From contig JAQNBH010000076.1 of the NCBI GenBank assembly GCA_028752905.1, positions 20,676 to 84,675 on the forward strand: a stretch of 64,000 nucleotides of DNA. Reading direction: 5' to 3'. Of this stretch, positions 35,186 to 46,830 are shown piece after piece. Both the position numbers and the translations under genes were made by a program. The notes below the pieces were generated by a model, which saw nothing but the letters and a program-made list of their open reading frames with translations, did not search any database and had not been told where the DNA came from. This DNA is from Cladorhizidae sp. MBARI D1340-BT2. Lineage: Eukaryota > Porifera > Demospongiae > Poecilosclerida > Cladorhizidae. Each line of letters begins with the position of its first letter. Position 1 is the first letter of the stretch.

Positions 35186-37470
35186 CAGGGGTGGCTCAGC
35201 CACTTTAAGGCTGGATGGGTCAAAAGGAGGATAAAAAAAAAAATAAAGTCAATAAATACAAAGTCAAATACATCAAAGATTAAACATCTCCATCCACCTC
35301 TGCAGGGATGGGTTGATGGAAAACAGTTCAGTTAATTAGTCTACACCATCTACCTCCGCCCACAAAATTTTGCAAATAGCCATTAGAAGTTCATGATTTT
35401 CAACTACTGTTCTACCATGGTTTCAGTCACAATTGAGTTATGAAATTACACATTACTACCAAATATTGCATGAACACAGGCATCAATGAATTGACTGCCA
35501 ATATCTAAAAGGTTGATTTTGTCCAGTCTATCCTGATGCACATACAAAAGTAACAAGTTATTAAGACGAAGTTGAGTCATTGTAGATCTAAGATAGGTTT
35601 TGAGATGCCTTAGTGGCACTAAATGACCTCTTACTTGTTGGATTCGTTGCTGGCAACAAGCAACAGCTTCACTAAGACAGTGAGTTCCCAAAATAGATGG
35701 TAAGCAGGTTCAGATAGTCCCTTAAGGTATGAAACTATACTTGATAGTGAAATGTCTTCACCCAACTGATTGGACAGTGTCTTAAGCTGCACCTCAAGGT
35801 CATCATAATGAATATCGTCATGATAATGGCTCCTCAAAGCTTCCACTTCTTGTTCATGAGGATGTCCTTGGCATCCTTTGAGGAGCAACTACTCGAATTT
35901 TGAGTAGATTTGGTAACCTGGCTGGTCAAAACGGTCTTCAATGCACTGTGTGCTCAAGTCCAAAGCTTCATCCTGTAGTAATCTTTAGGCTGTGATGGAA
36001 AATCACCTCCACTGTCTCACCATCTTCATAGCGCCTTGGAAGCTTTCTCTTTCGTGGAAGAACAGGATCACCAACATCTACCTGCATTGCCTTCATTTTG
36101 ACAACCTTCCAAAACCCCTTGAAGTTATCATCATCTGTACGCATTCCCTGTAAGGTTTGCTTGACCTTTGTAGGAACTTGCTGGCCTTCTGTTGCAGACA
36201 GATTCTTGTGCTGCAGTGTACGGCTAAATGTCTTAACAGCAACTGATGCCAAAAAATAATCCAATGTATCCATTTGGGAAGAAATTTCAGTTATTCGGGC
36301 CCAAATTTCGGTGTCTATGGACTGTTGCACATAATTAATAAGTTGTATCCATTGAAATTTACATCTTTTCATAGTGTCTCCTGCAGCCAAATTTATGGCG
36401 TGCCCATAACAATGGGTATATATAGCACGGGGCTCATCATCTCTGATTTTCTTTGCAACTCCACCCTTTGCTCCTGACATGGTGCTGGCCCCATCATAGC
36501 ACTGGCCTCTTACTTTGTGTATATCTAAGTTCAAGGCTAATAATACATCCTTGATTACTGTGTAAATGGTTGTAGCATCTGTACTGTCAAGCTGATAGTC
36601 TTCATGTACATCAAGGTTATTGTCTACCCAACAGAAAAACAAAACTAGCTGTTCTTTGTTCGATGCATCATTTGCTTCATCAGCCATAATAACGTAAAAA
36701 TATGCTTGCTGCAAATTAGCTGCTATATTACGAAGAAAAGTATGCCATTAGTTCATTCTGTATGTCTTTAGAAACGTATGTATCATTTTGACAAGTAAGC
36801 CATTTTGAGATGTTAGGATTATCAATGAAACGAAGAAACAGCTGAATAAAATCTGAATTTAATTCTTTGCTGTCAGTTCCCCATTTCCCCATTTCCCCAG
36901 AGGAATATTTTGCCTAGCTAGGAACTGTATATTTTCTAAAATTGTTTTCAATATCTGAAGATTTACAGGTTTTTTACTTGCATGACCAATGCCAAGAAGC
37001 TCATCGATGCTCTTAGCTTGGGTTAGTAAGATAAAAAGGGCTTCACATGCCTCCCTATGATACTCAGACTCATCTTGTTAGATATTCCATCTTTCCAATT
37101 GGAAAAGCCAGCTGATATCTATATAAAATAAGATATGGTAGATGTAAATATATATTTATAGCTAACTTGCTAACTATAGAATACACTTACAAAGGCACTT
37201 ATCAGGTCTTTTTGAAGCCAAAATCTTCTTTTGAGCCACTCCCTTTGTACAAGCATGGCAAACAATGGTGTCCTTCTCGACATCATAGTGAATAAATGGG
37301 TAATTCTGTGCTTGATAAGATCTCAACCTTGACCCATACTTCTTCATGGGGAAATTGAACTTTTCCCCTGGATGAAAAGGTTCAATGCACTCACTAACAG
37401 CCATCAATCCAGCTGGCTCTACTTCAGTTGAAAGGTCAAAAGCCTGTTGACCTTTGAACTCTAGTGTAGC
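35186..37470 (-). mobile_element. hAT transposon 1 (TTF-finger/ZMYM-type), left terminus preserved
   Basis: CAGGGGTGGCTCAGCCAC at 35186 resembles the CAGGGGYGG termini of hAT elements of this kind. The transposase pseudogene fills 35450-37470. The right (5') end is lost where the 35-bp minisatellite begins. Confidence 0.65.
35450..37470 (-). pseudogene. hAT-family transposase with TTF-type zinc finger, broken
   Basis: Reading the minus strand, in order: a TTF-type zinc-finger segment (FPMKKYGSRLRSYQ ... DTIVCHACTKG, 37380-37200); a possible intron (GTAAGT donor at 37190, acceptor TATATAG ending 37119); a damaged stretch with ESEYHREACEAL and IDNPNISKWL; then an intact frame 36714-35968. That frame has VIMADEANDASNKEQLVLF (catalytic Asp region), RGQCYDGASTMSG and THCYGHAINLA. 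The hAT C-terminal dimerisation block LKTYLRSTMTQLRLNNLLLL lies at 35600-35530. Compared with intact relatives a section after the CYGHA motif is missing, and three or more shifts separate the segments. It is not functional. Confidence 0.85.
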
Positions 37471-37474
37471 TAGT

Positions 37475-40400
37475 ACACCATAGATGTGTCTGAGAAACAC
37501 TGTCCTCACACAGCACGGATGTGTCACTGTCCTCACACAGCACAGATGTGTCTGAGAAACACTGTCCTCACACAGCACGGATGTGTCTGAGAAACACTGT
37601 CCTCACACAGCATGGATGTGTCTGAGAAACACTGTCCTCACACAGCACGGATGTGTCTGAGAAACACTGTCCTCACACAGCACGGATTTGTCTGGAGAAA
37701 CAGTGTCGTCACACAGCATGGATGTGTCTGAGAAACACTGTCCTCACACAGCACGGATGTGTCTGAGAAACACTGTCCTCACACACAGCACAGATGTGTC
37801 TGAGAAACACTGTCCTCACACAGCATGGATGTGTCACTGTCCTCACACAGCACAGATGTGTCTGAGAAACACTGTCCTCACACAGCATGGATGTGTCTGA
37901 GAAACACTGTCCTCACACAGCACGGATGTGTCTGGAGAAACACTGTCCTCACACAGCATGGATGTGTCTGAGAAACACTGTCCTCACACAGCACGGATGT
38001 GTCTGGAGAAACACTGTCCTCACACAGCATTGATGTCTGAGAAACACTGTCCTCACACAGCACGGATGTGTCTGGAGAAACAGTGTCCTCACACAGCATG
38101 GATGTGTCTGAGAAATACTGTCCTCACACAGCACGGATGTGTCTGGAGAAACACTTTCCTCACACAGCACGGATGTGTCTGGAGAAACACTGTGCTCACA
38201 CAGCACGGATGTGTCTGAGAAACACTGTCCTCACACAGCACAGATGTGTCTGAGAAACACTGTCCTCACACAGCATGGATGTGTCTGAGAAACACTGTCC
38301 TCACAGAGCACAGATGTGTCTGAGAAACACTGTCCTCACACAGCACAGATGTGTCTGAGAAACACTGTCCTCACACAGCATGGATGTGTCTGAGAAACAC
38401 TGTCCACACACAGCACGGATATGTCTGAGAAACACTGTCCTCACACAGTACGGATGTGTCTGGAGAAACACTGTCCTCACACAGCATGGATGTGTCTGGA
38501 GAAACACTGTCCTCACACAGCACAGATGTGTCTGAGAAACACTGTCCTCACACAGCACGGATGTGTCTGAGAAACACTGTCCTCACACAGCACGGATGTG
38601 TCTGAGAAACAATGTCCTCACACAGCACGGATATGTCTGAGAAACACTCTCCTCACACAGCATGGATGTGTCTGAGAAACACTGTCCTCACACAGCACGG
38701 ATGTCTCTGAGAAACACTGTCCTCACACAGCACAGATGTGTCTGAGAAACACTGTCCTCAAACAGCACGGATGTGTCTAGAGAAACACTGTGCTCACACA
38801 GCACGGATGTGTCTGAGAAACACTGTCCTCACACAGCACAGATGTGTCTGAGAAACACTGTCCTCACACAGCATGAATGTGTCTGAGAAACACTGTCCAC
38901 ACACAGCATGGATGTGTCTAGAGAAACACTGTCCTCACAGAGCACAGATGTGTCTGAGAAACACTGTCCTCACACAGCACAGATGTGTCTGAGAAACACT
39001 GTCCTCACACAGCACGGATGTGTCTAGAGAAACACTGTCCTCACAGAGCACAGATGTGTCTGAGAAACACTGTCCTCACACAGCATGGATGTGTCTGAGA
39101 AACACTGTCCACACACAGCACGGATATGTCTGAGAAACACTGTCCTCACACAGCACGGATGTGTCTGGAGAAACACTGTCCTCACACAGCATGGATGTGT
39201 CTGGAGAAACACTGTCCTCGCACAGCACAGATGTGTCTGAGAAACACTGTCCTCACACAGCACGGATGTGTCTGAGAAACACTGTCCTCACACAGTACGG
39301 ATGTGTCTGAGAAACAATGTCCTCACACAGCACGGATATGTCTTGAGAAACACTCTCCTCACACAGCATGGATGTGTCTGAGAAACACTGTCCTCACACA
39401 GCACGGATGTCTCTGAGAAAGACTGTCCTCACACAGCACAGATGTGTCTGAGAAACACTGTCCTCACACAGCACGGATGTCTCTGAGAAAGACTGTCCTC
39501 ACACAGCACAGATGTGTCTGAGAAACACTGTCCTTAAACAGCACGGATGTGTCTGAGAAACACTGTCCTCAAACAGCACGGATGTGTGTGAGAGACACTG
39601 TCCTCACACAGCACAGATGTGTCTGAGAAACACTGTCCTCACACAGCACGGATGTGTGTGAGAAACACTGTCCTCACACAGCATGGATGTCTCTGAGAAA
39701 CACTGGCCTCACACAGCACGGATGTGTCTGAGAAACACTGTCCTCGCACAGCACAGATGTGTCTGAGAAACACTGTCCTGACACAGCATGGATGTCTCTG
39801 AGCAACACTGTCCTCACACAGCACGGATGTCTCTGAGAAACACTGTCCTCACACAGCATGGATGTGTCTGAGAAACACTATCCTCACACAGCACGGATGT
39901 CTGTGAGAAACACTGTCCTCACACAGCACGGATGTGTCTGAGAAACACTGTCCTCACACAACACGGATGTGTCACTGTCCTCACACAGCACGGATGTGTC
40001 TGGAGAAACACTGTCCTCACACAGCATGGATGTGTCTGGAGAAACACTGTCCTCACACAGCACGGATGTGTCTGAGAAACACTGTCCTCACACAGCACGG
40101 ATGTGTCTGAGAAACACTGTCCACACACAGCACGGATGTGTCTGAGAAACACTGTCCTCACACAGCATGGATGTGTCTGAGAAACACTGTCCTCACACTG
40201 CATGGATGTGTCTGAGAAACACTATCCTCACACAGCATGGATGTGTCTGAGAAACATTGTCCTCACACAGCACGGATGTCTCTGAGAAACACTGTCCTCA
40301 CACAGCACGGATGTGTCTGAGAAACACTCTCCTCACACAGCACGGATGTGTCTGAGAAACACCGTCCTCACACAGCATGGATGTGTCTGAGAAACACTGT

Positions 40401-40548
40401 CCTCACACAGCACAGATGTGTCTGAGAAACACTGTCCTCACAGAGCACGGATGTGTCTGAGAAACACTGTCCTCACAGAGCATGGATGTGTCTGAGAAAC
40501 ACTGTCCTCACACAGCATGGATGTGTCTGAGAAACACTGTCCTCACTC
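37475..40548. repeat. 35-bp minisatellite, about 87 copies
   Basis: The unit is TCTGAGAAACACTGTCCTCA followed by CACAGCACGGATGTG. Frequent variants are CAYRGATGTG, GGAGAAAC and GTCTCTGAG. Blocks of several units recur, for example the AGAGCACAGATGTG context at 38305 and 39045. The array abuts the hAT 1 coding region directly. Short frames on both strands change phase because the period is not a multiple of three. Confidence 0.95.
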
Positions 40549-40724
40549 AGCATGGGTGCAATATAAAGGTGGAAAGAGACAAAGTTCCTCTAACTGGCAA
40601 GTGAAGCAACCAATCCCCCAACTGGGAGAGGTGGTTAGAAGATTTAGTGCTGCCTTACATGCGATTGGCTCCTTATGTATCATACCCTCACCCATGCTAC
40701 ATAATACTTGGATCCTCGACAAGA
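40549..40724. other. Unique spacer
   Basis: About 175 bp of non-repetitive sequence between two minisatellites. No gene is seen. Confidence 0.5.
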
Positions 40725-40885
40725 TCACCACTGGTGACCTCGACATGAGTGGTGATCTCGACAAGATCACCACAGGTGACCTCGACAAGATCACCATAGG
40801 TGACCTGACAAGATCACCACAGGTGACCTCGACAACATCACCACAAGTGACCTCGACAAGATCACCACATGTGAACTGACAAGAT
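40725..40885. repeat. 24-bp minisatellite, left part (interrupted by the LTR element)
   Basis: The unit is ACAAGATCACCACAGGTGAC then CTCG, with one ACATGAGTGGTGATCTCG variant. The array resumes at 46385 on the far side of the LTR retrotransposon, which inserted into it. Confidence 0.9.
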
Positions 40886-41057
40886 TAGACAATAACTATA
40901 TGCATGTCACTACGTATGACCCTTTACCCGTTTGATGTCCCCTTACCTCGCGCCTGCTCAGTAACACACATTCAGTTGATGTACGCATTTCATGCTAACA
41001 AGATCTATTTTGTATCCTCTTTGATCCAGCGTTGAAATGGTGCATGGCACTTATCTA
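40886..41057 (+). repeat. 5' LTR
   Basis: 172 bp, beginning TAGACAATAA and ending CACTTATCTA, with short inverted termini TAGA/TCTA in place of the usual TG/CA. It is identical to 46213-46384. Confidence 0.95.
40972..41005 (+). promoter_or_regulatory. Predicted Inr plus DPE core promoter in the 5' LTR
   Basis: TTCAGTTG matches the arthropod-type initiator TCAGTT with A at 40974 as +1. AGATC at 41001-41005 falls exactly at +28 to +32 and fits the downstream promoter element RGWYV. No TATA box is present at -30. This places the U3/R boundary at 40973/40974. It is a prediction only; no transcript data are available. Confidence 0.55.
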
Positions 41058-41071
41058 TGCGTACATCAACT
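41058..41071 (+). promoter_or_regulatory. Predicted self-complementary primer-binding site
   Basis: TGCGTACATCAACT, immediately after the 5' LTR, is perfectly complementary to AGTTGATGTACGCA at 40974-40987, which starts at the predicted transcription start. It lacks the TGG start expected for a tRNA-primed site. This matches the self-priming arrangement known for Tf1/sushi-type elements. Confidence 0.65.
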
Positions 41072-41174
41072 CTGTTAGTATAGCCTTCGGTAGCCACTAG
41101 ACCCCACCAGCAAGAGTACAGGCTAGGGGATCGTGCTTTCCCGAAGACTACCCCAATTGTCGCCCATCAACCTC

Positions 41175-44159
41175 ATGGCAGTCAATTGCCCGTACCCCGG
41201 ATGTGACTTCGTCACCCCTGATGGGATGGACCCAGCAGTGGTGGCCGCCCTGCTGAACGGCCATATGCTTGTGCACAGCCAGGCGACCCGAACCAAACCA
41301 ACACCCGTCCGCCGCCCAGAAGTCACGGCCGGTGGGACGACTGAGAGCTGGCATTACTTCCTGAGCAGGTGGAGAGCGTATTCGCTAGCCATCCATCTGG
41401 CCGGTCCAGACATCGCGATTCAGCTGCTTGAATGCCTGGAGCCCAACCTCAGACGTGACGTCACGCGTAATATCGTCGATCCTTTACCTATCGAACAACA
41501 TTCCGAAGTGGAACTCCTGGCAGCCATCAAAGCCCTTGCCGTCCGGGAGGAAAATCCGAAGGTGGCCCGCGTCGCCCTATCCCGTTTGGTACAGGACCGT
41601 GGTGAGTCAATAAGATCTTTTGCAGCCCGACTCCGTGGCCAGGCGGAGGTGTGTGTGTTTACCAAGAAGTGTTCTGGTTGTGATATGATAAACAACCAGG
41701 GAGAGCAGAGAGTGGCTGATCAGTTGTGTGTGGGGCTAGCGGATCCCGATATTCAGGAAGACCTCCTTAAGGACACCAACCAGGCCATGACAGTAGAAGA
41801 GACAATCCGTTTCGTCGAAGTGAGAGCCGCAGGTAAGCGGTCCGCGGCCGCCATCACAACACCCACCTCGACGAACACCCTTGATGATAGCACGGACCTC
41901 GAGGATGCCCTGCTCAGTGGCTACAGGAGGCAACAGCGCCCCAGCACGCCACAACTACCACCAAGTGCCACCAAGACCAGACCCAACTGCCTGCCCACCC
42001 CACACAGAGGGCAACCCACCCAAACCAAGCAACTCACCAACCAGAAAGCCACCTGCTGCTTTTGCGGCAACCCAGGCCACGGTGAGAGGGCCCGCACTGC
42101 GATCCGTCGCACCCAATGCCCTGCCTTCGGCTCCACCTGCACGGCGTGCAACCGTCCAAACCATTATGCCCATCTCTGCTGGCTCAAGCTAGCTGAGAAG
42201 GAGAGCGCTATATCGGAACAGGTAGCCAACATGTCCGAGGGCACCCTCCCCCACCAGTCATGGGACTCGGGCACCAACCAGTGGATCCAGCGCAGATCCC
42301 CACCCCAACCCAACATAGAGGTGACCGTGTCAACCCACAGAGAAGACTATCTCGCCCATGGACACACACTTCGGGAAGAGAGACACAACCTCTCCACGAC
42401 AGCTCTAGCCGACACAGGCTGCCAGAGCTGCCTGGCAGGCCCACAACTGCTCACCGGCCTCAACCTGCAACAAGCTGACCTCATCCCGGCTACGCTCCTC
42501 ATGAGCTCAGCTAGCGGGAACAGCCTCCCCATAATAGGGGCTGCTCTTCTGCGAATCAGATCTCGCCATTCCAACCGAGACACAAGGCAGATGGTCTACT
42601 TTTCCCCACTCGCCACTAAGCTGTACCTGAGCCTGACAACTTGTTCCGACCTTGGGCTGATCGCGAAGGGGTTCCCCCTCTGCACGTCGACACCACCTAC
42701 GGGAAACGGCACGAGTGCATGGGCGACCCCTGATCGGCCACTGTCGCAAGCCCAGGACCTGCTAACCAGAACAGGGGACCTGCAGACTAGACCCATCCAC
42801 CATGTGTCCAGACCCCCCCAGATGACGACCACAGCGGACCTGCAGGCGAGACCCCCACCCCCAACCACACCCTTGGTGAGTCAAACCACACCTCCCATAC
42901 AACGTGCATGCTCATGCCCAACCAAGGCACCACCCCCAGACAGACCCACCTCCCTACCTTTCCCTGGCACCGAAGAAAACCGCCACAGACTTGAACGTCA
43001 CTTGCTGGACCTATACTCAGCGAGTGCGTTCAATGTCTGTGAGCACCAGCCCCTCCCCATGATGTCTGGCCCCCCCCTATCCCTGAGCATCGATCCCAAC
43101 GCTGTCCCCAAACCCTGCCACACCCCCATTGCCATCCCCATTCATTGGCAAGACGAGGTGAAGGCAGGCCTCGACCGGGATGTTCGCCTTGGCGTGCTAG
43201 AGAGGGTCCCCCTGGGTACACCCGTCACTTGGTGCCACCGCATGGTGATATGCACCAAGAAGAACGGGTCGCTCAGGAGGACCATCAACTTCCAACCCCT
43301 GAACAAGCATGCTACACGGGAGACACACCACTGCCCATCTCCGTTCCACCAAGCCCGAGCCATTCCACGCCGAACCAAGAAGACCATATTCGACGCGTGG
43401 AATGGCTACCACTCAGTTGCACTCTCCAAAGAAGACCGCCACTTTACCACGTTTATCACCCCATGGGGTAGATATCGCTATCTCACCGCCCCCCAAGGTT
43501 ACATCGCCTCGGGTGATGCCTACACGGCCAGGTACGATGCCCTCGTCGCCACCGTGATGTCAAAGACCAAATGCATCGACGATGCACTACTGTGGTCTAA
43601 CGACATCACGGGGGCATTCCACCAAGCGACTGAGTGGCTCCACATCTGTGCCGTGAACGGTATCACCCTAAATCCACGCAAGTTTCGCTTCGCCGAAGAC
43701 ACTGTTGAATTTGCTGGATTCACCATCACTCCCACGGAGGTCAAACCAGCGGACAAATACCTGCAATCAATCACCGACTTCCCCACACCAGCCAGCATCA
43801 CAGACATCAGGGCATGGTTCGGGCTTGTAAACCAAGTCTCTTACACCTTCGCGATGACCACGGCGATGCAGCCGTTCCGGGCCCTCCTCAAACCTACCAC
43901 AACATTCGAATGGACGAGTGACCTTGCCGAGGCTTTCACAGCCTCCAAGAACCACATCTGCGAGCGCATCAGGGTCGGTGTTGAGATCTTCGACAAGGAC
44001 CGCCCAACCTGCCTGGCCACCGATTGGAGCAAGGGCGGGATCGGGTTCTGGCTGCTTCAAAAACACTGCCAGTGCCCGTCCCGTGACTTGTTCTGCTGCC
44101 GAGAGGGTTGCCGCGTCACCCTAGTGGGCTCGCGCTTCACCCATGCTGCAGAGTCATGA
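41175..44159 (+). pseudogene. Gag-protease-RT-RNase H part of the LTR element polyprotein
   Basis: ATG at 41175 is preferred because it begins MAVNCPYPGCDF, a C2H2-like finger (CPYPGC ... HMLVH) typical of the gag N terminus in related invertebrate elements. A CCHC-like and second cysteine cluster follows (CCFCGNPGHG ... CTACNRPNHYAHLC, about 42050-42180). Protease has ADTG near 42408. RT has FDAWNGYHSV (about 43389) and the catalytic box as CIDD (43572-43583) in place of YIDD/FVDD. RNase H has ATDWSKGGIGFW (about 44018). A TGA at 44157-44159 interrupts RNase H; the same frame continues at once with YAPVEGEALAV. All domains are otherwise intact, so the lesion looks recent. Confidence 0.85.
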
Positions 44160-44880
44160 TACGCCCCCGTGGAGGGCGAAGCTCTTGCTGTTGCCGACGC
44201 TCTGGACAAGGCTCGCCACTTCGTCCTCGGGTGCAGCGACCTCGTTGTAGCAGTGGACCATAAGCCACTGCTCAAGCTCTTCGGGGATCGCTGCCTCGAG
44301 GACGTCCCGAATCCACGCCTGCGCAACCTGAAGGAAAAAACGCTCCGCTATCGGTTCCGGATGATGTACATCCCTGGCGTGAGAAACCACACCAGCGACG
44401 CCCTCTCACGCCACCCATCCGGGACCCGAACACCACCACGACTTCACCTCCCCGATGACCTCCAATCACCCAACCCAGCCTGCCCAGCAAGCTCGCACTC
44501 AACCCTCGCCATCCACGAAGACGACGGACTCCAGCCCGCAATCTGTGCTGCCATATCCACCATCCCTATCAGTTGGGAAGAACTGCAAGTTGCTACCACA
44601 GCCGACCCCACCATGCAGGACCTAATATATTATGTCGAAGAGAGCCCCCCGGACAGCAGGCACATGCTACCCACCTCCATCAGGTCATTCTTCCCCATAA
44701 TCAACAGCCTATACATCGTAGACGATGTGGTATGTTACGGAGACCGCGTGGTGATACCAGCTGCCTTACAAGCAACGTGTCTATCTGCCCTCCATGCTGC
44801 ACACCAGGGCACAAGTGGAATGACTGCCAGGGCCTCGTCATCTCTTTACTGGCCAGGACTCACCTCAGACATCGCGGCCC
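44160..44880 (+). pseudogene. RNase H C-terminal part and integrase zinc-finger start of the LTR element
   Basis: In the same frame as the upstream segment this encodes VEGEALAVADALDKARHF, VAVDHKPLLKLFGD and RFRMMYIPGVRN, the end of RNase H. A linker and the first half of the integrase HHCC finger follow (HAAHQGTSGM, YWPGL). The frame then shifts at about 44870-44880, in the middle of the finger: the CPICN cysteine pair is read in a different frame. RNase H catalytic and substrate-binding segments look normal. Confidence 0.8.
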
Positions 44881-46174
44881 CAGAAACGGCTGCCCCATTT
44901 GTAACGGCAATGCCCCATCACAGCCCGCAATGCCCTCCACAACACCTGAGGAGCCAGAGTACCCCTTCCAGCACATCTGTGCGGATTTCTTCCATCACGA
45001 GGGATCCGCATATCTTGTGCTGGTCGACCGGTACTCTGGCTGGCCCATCGTCGCCCCCGCCGTCAACGGAGCCTCTGGCCTGGCCAACATCCTCCGCATC
45101 ACGTTTGCCACCTTCGGCATACCCACGTCTCTCACATCAGACGGCGGACCCGAGTTTGCGTCCCACTCCACCAGGGAGCTACTCTCCAACTGGGGCGTCC
45201 ACCATAGGATCTCCTCTGCCTATAACCCCCACTCGAACAACCGGGCAGAGACAGGCGTCAAAACAATGAAGCGTCTGATTGCAGGGAACACAGGCCCCGG
45301 AGGATGTCTACAGTCCCCCTTCTACAAGGCAATACTTCAATATCGAAATAGCCCCAGCCCAGACACTAAGATGTCCCCGGCCATGAGCCTGTACGGTCGA
45401 CCCATCCGAGACCTGCTCCCCGGCATACCTGCCCAGCTCCAACCACCTATGGACTCGGACAACCGGCTCCGCCAAAGAGAGCTGGCACTATCACACCGCC
45501 AATCCCTTGGCCGAGCAAGATGGGATGAACACACAGGCGGCCTCTCCCCCCTTCGTCGTGGTGACCATGTATTCGTCCAAAACCAAACGGGCCGCCACCC
45601 GACGAAGTGGGACAAGACAGGAGTGGTTGTCGAAGTCATGCAATACCACCAATACCAGGTGAAGATGGACGGCAACGGACGACTCACCATGCGAAACCGC
45701 CGCTTCCTCCGTCGACAGACTACTGGCCCACCACCACCAGACAACCCGTTCCATCGAAGCCTCCCCGACCACTACCACCCAACCCCCTCGGCCCCACCTA
45801 CCCAAAACAACCCCCCCAAACCACCTGATCCACCCATTACCCCCCCCATCCTCTATCCCCCCTCAGATCCACCCTCAAACCCCGATGCAGCCACCTCAGC
45901 CAGCTCCGATGAGACTGCCTCCCCCGACACCACCGACCCTGCCACAGCAAACACCGAACGTCCAGCCTCACCAACCGGTCCTCATCACCCCTGCCGACCG
46001 ACGTTCATACGCCTCTGTAGCCGGAACCCCAACTTCCCCCCATCGCCACTACAAAGCCAACCCGAAAAATGTGGCCATGATCCCCACACCCTCCTTCCCG
46101 CCGACCCCCCCACCCGGCCCTCGTCGAAGTGAGAGAGAGGCAAAGCCAATCAAACGATACCCTAACTACGAATA
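44881..46174 (+). pseudogene. Integrase and C-terminal tail of the LTR element
   Basis: The frame carrying CPICN continues into the integrase core with the D,D(35)E triad: Asp in ICADFF (44984-44986), Asp in TSDGGPEF (45140-45142) and Glu in NRAETG (45248-45250), exactly 35 residues apart. A GPY/F-like segment (HPTKWDKTGVVVEVMQYHQY ... RRFLRR) follows. After a Pro-rich tail another shift near 45880 moves the natural-looking end, RRSEREAKPIKRYPNYE, into a third frame with its stop at 46173-46175. No chromodomain is visible. Confidence 0.85.
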
Positions 46175-46201
46175 ACTTCTCAGCCCTCATGGCATTCGGA
46201 C

Positions 46202-46212
46202 TTGGGGGGAGA
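46202..46212 (+). promoter_or_regulatory. Polypurine tract
   Basis: TTGGGGGGAGA immediately upstream of the 3' LTR is the expected primer for plus-strand DNA synthesis. Confidence 0.8.
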
Positions 46213-46384
46213 TAGACAATAACTATATGCATGTCACTACGTATGACCCTTTACCCGTTTGATGTCCCCTTACCTCGCGCCTGCTCAGTAACACACATTC
46301 AGTTGATGTACGCATTTCATGCTAACAAGATCTATTTTGTATCCTCTTTGATCCAGCGTTGAAATGGTGCATGGCACTTATCTA
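46213..46384 (+). repeat. 3' LTR
   Basis: 172 bp, identical to the 5' LTR by direct reading. It is followed by the AAGAT target duplication. Confidence 0.95.
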
Positions 46385-46830
46385 AAGATCACCACAGGAG
46401 ATCATCACAGGTGACCTCGACAAGATCATCACAGGTGACCTGACCAGATCACCACTGGTGACCTCGACAAGATCATCACAGGTGACCTCGACAAGATCAT
46501 CACAGGTGACCTGACCAGATCACCACTGGTGACCTCGACAAGATCACCACAGGTGACCTCGACAAGATCATCACAGGTGACCTGACCAGATCACCACCGG
46601 TGACCTCGACAAGATCATCACAGGTGACCTCGACAAGATCACCACAGGTGACCTGACCAGATCACCACATGTGACCTGACAAGATCATCACAGGTGACCT
46701 CGACAAGATCACTACAGGTGAACTCGACAAGATCAACACAGGACAAGATTACCATGGTAACCTTGACAAGATCACCATGGTGATCTTGACAATATCACCA
46801 TGGTAAACTTGACAAGATCAACACTTGTGT
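46385..46830. repeat. 24-bp minisatellite, right part
   Basis: A continuation of the array at 40725-40885 (ACAAGATCATCACAGGTGAC then CTCG) that degrades into ACAAGATCACCATGGTGATC-like units toward 46820. Confidence 0.9.

Larger units (their letters stand above)
40886..46384 (+). mobile_element. Full-length Ty3-like LTR retrotransposon, 5.5 kb
   Basis: Two 172-bp LTRs (40886-41057 and 46213-46384) are identical as far as I can read. A 5-bp target duplication AAGAT (40881-40885 and 46385-46389) flanks the element. The internal order is gag zinc fingers, protease, reverse transcriptase, RNase H and integrase, the Ty3/Gypsy order. A purine tract TTGGGGGGAGA (46202-46212) precedes the 3' LTR. The coding region has one in-frame stop and two frameshifts. 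It sits in a 24-bp minisatellite. Confidence 0.95.

Noticed and set aside
34591..35335. Plus-strand ELAPVHEE and minus-strand Ser/Thr/Cys-rich proteins over the 30-bp repeat
   Set aside because: Several frames on both strands are open over the same minisatellite, and no start or domain outside the repeat supports any of them.
37475..40548. Possible CRISPR-like direct repeats (35-bp array)
   Set aside because: The units are contiguous, with no unique spacers, in a eukaryotic context. It is an ordinary minisatellite.
42208..45805. Long minus-strand frames across the LTR element
   Set aside because: They are shadows of GC-rich gag-pol coding on the plus strand and have no domain features.
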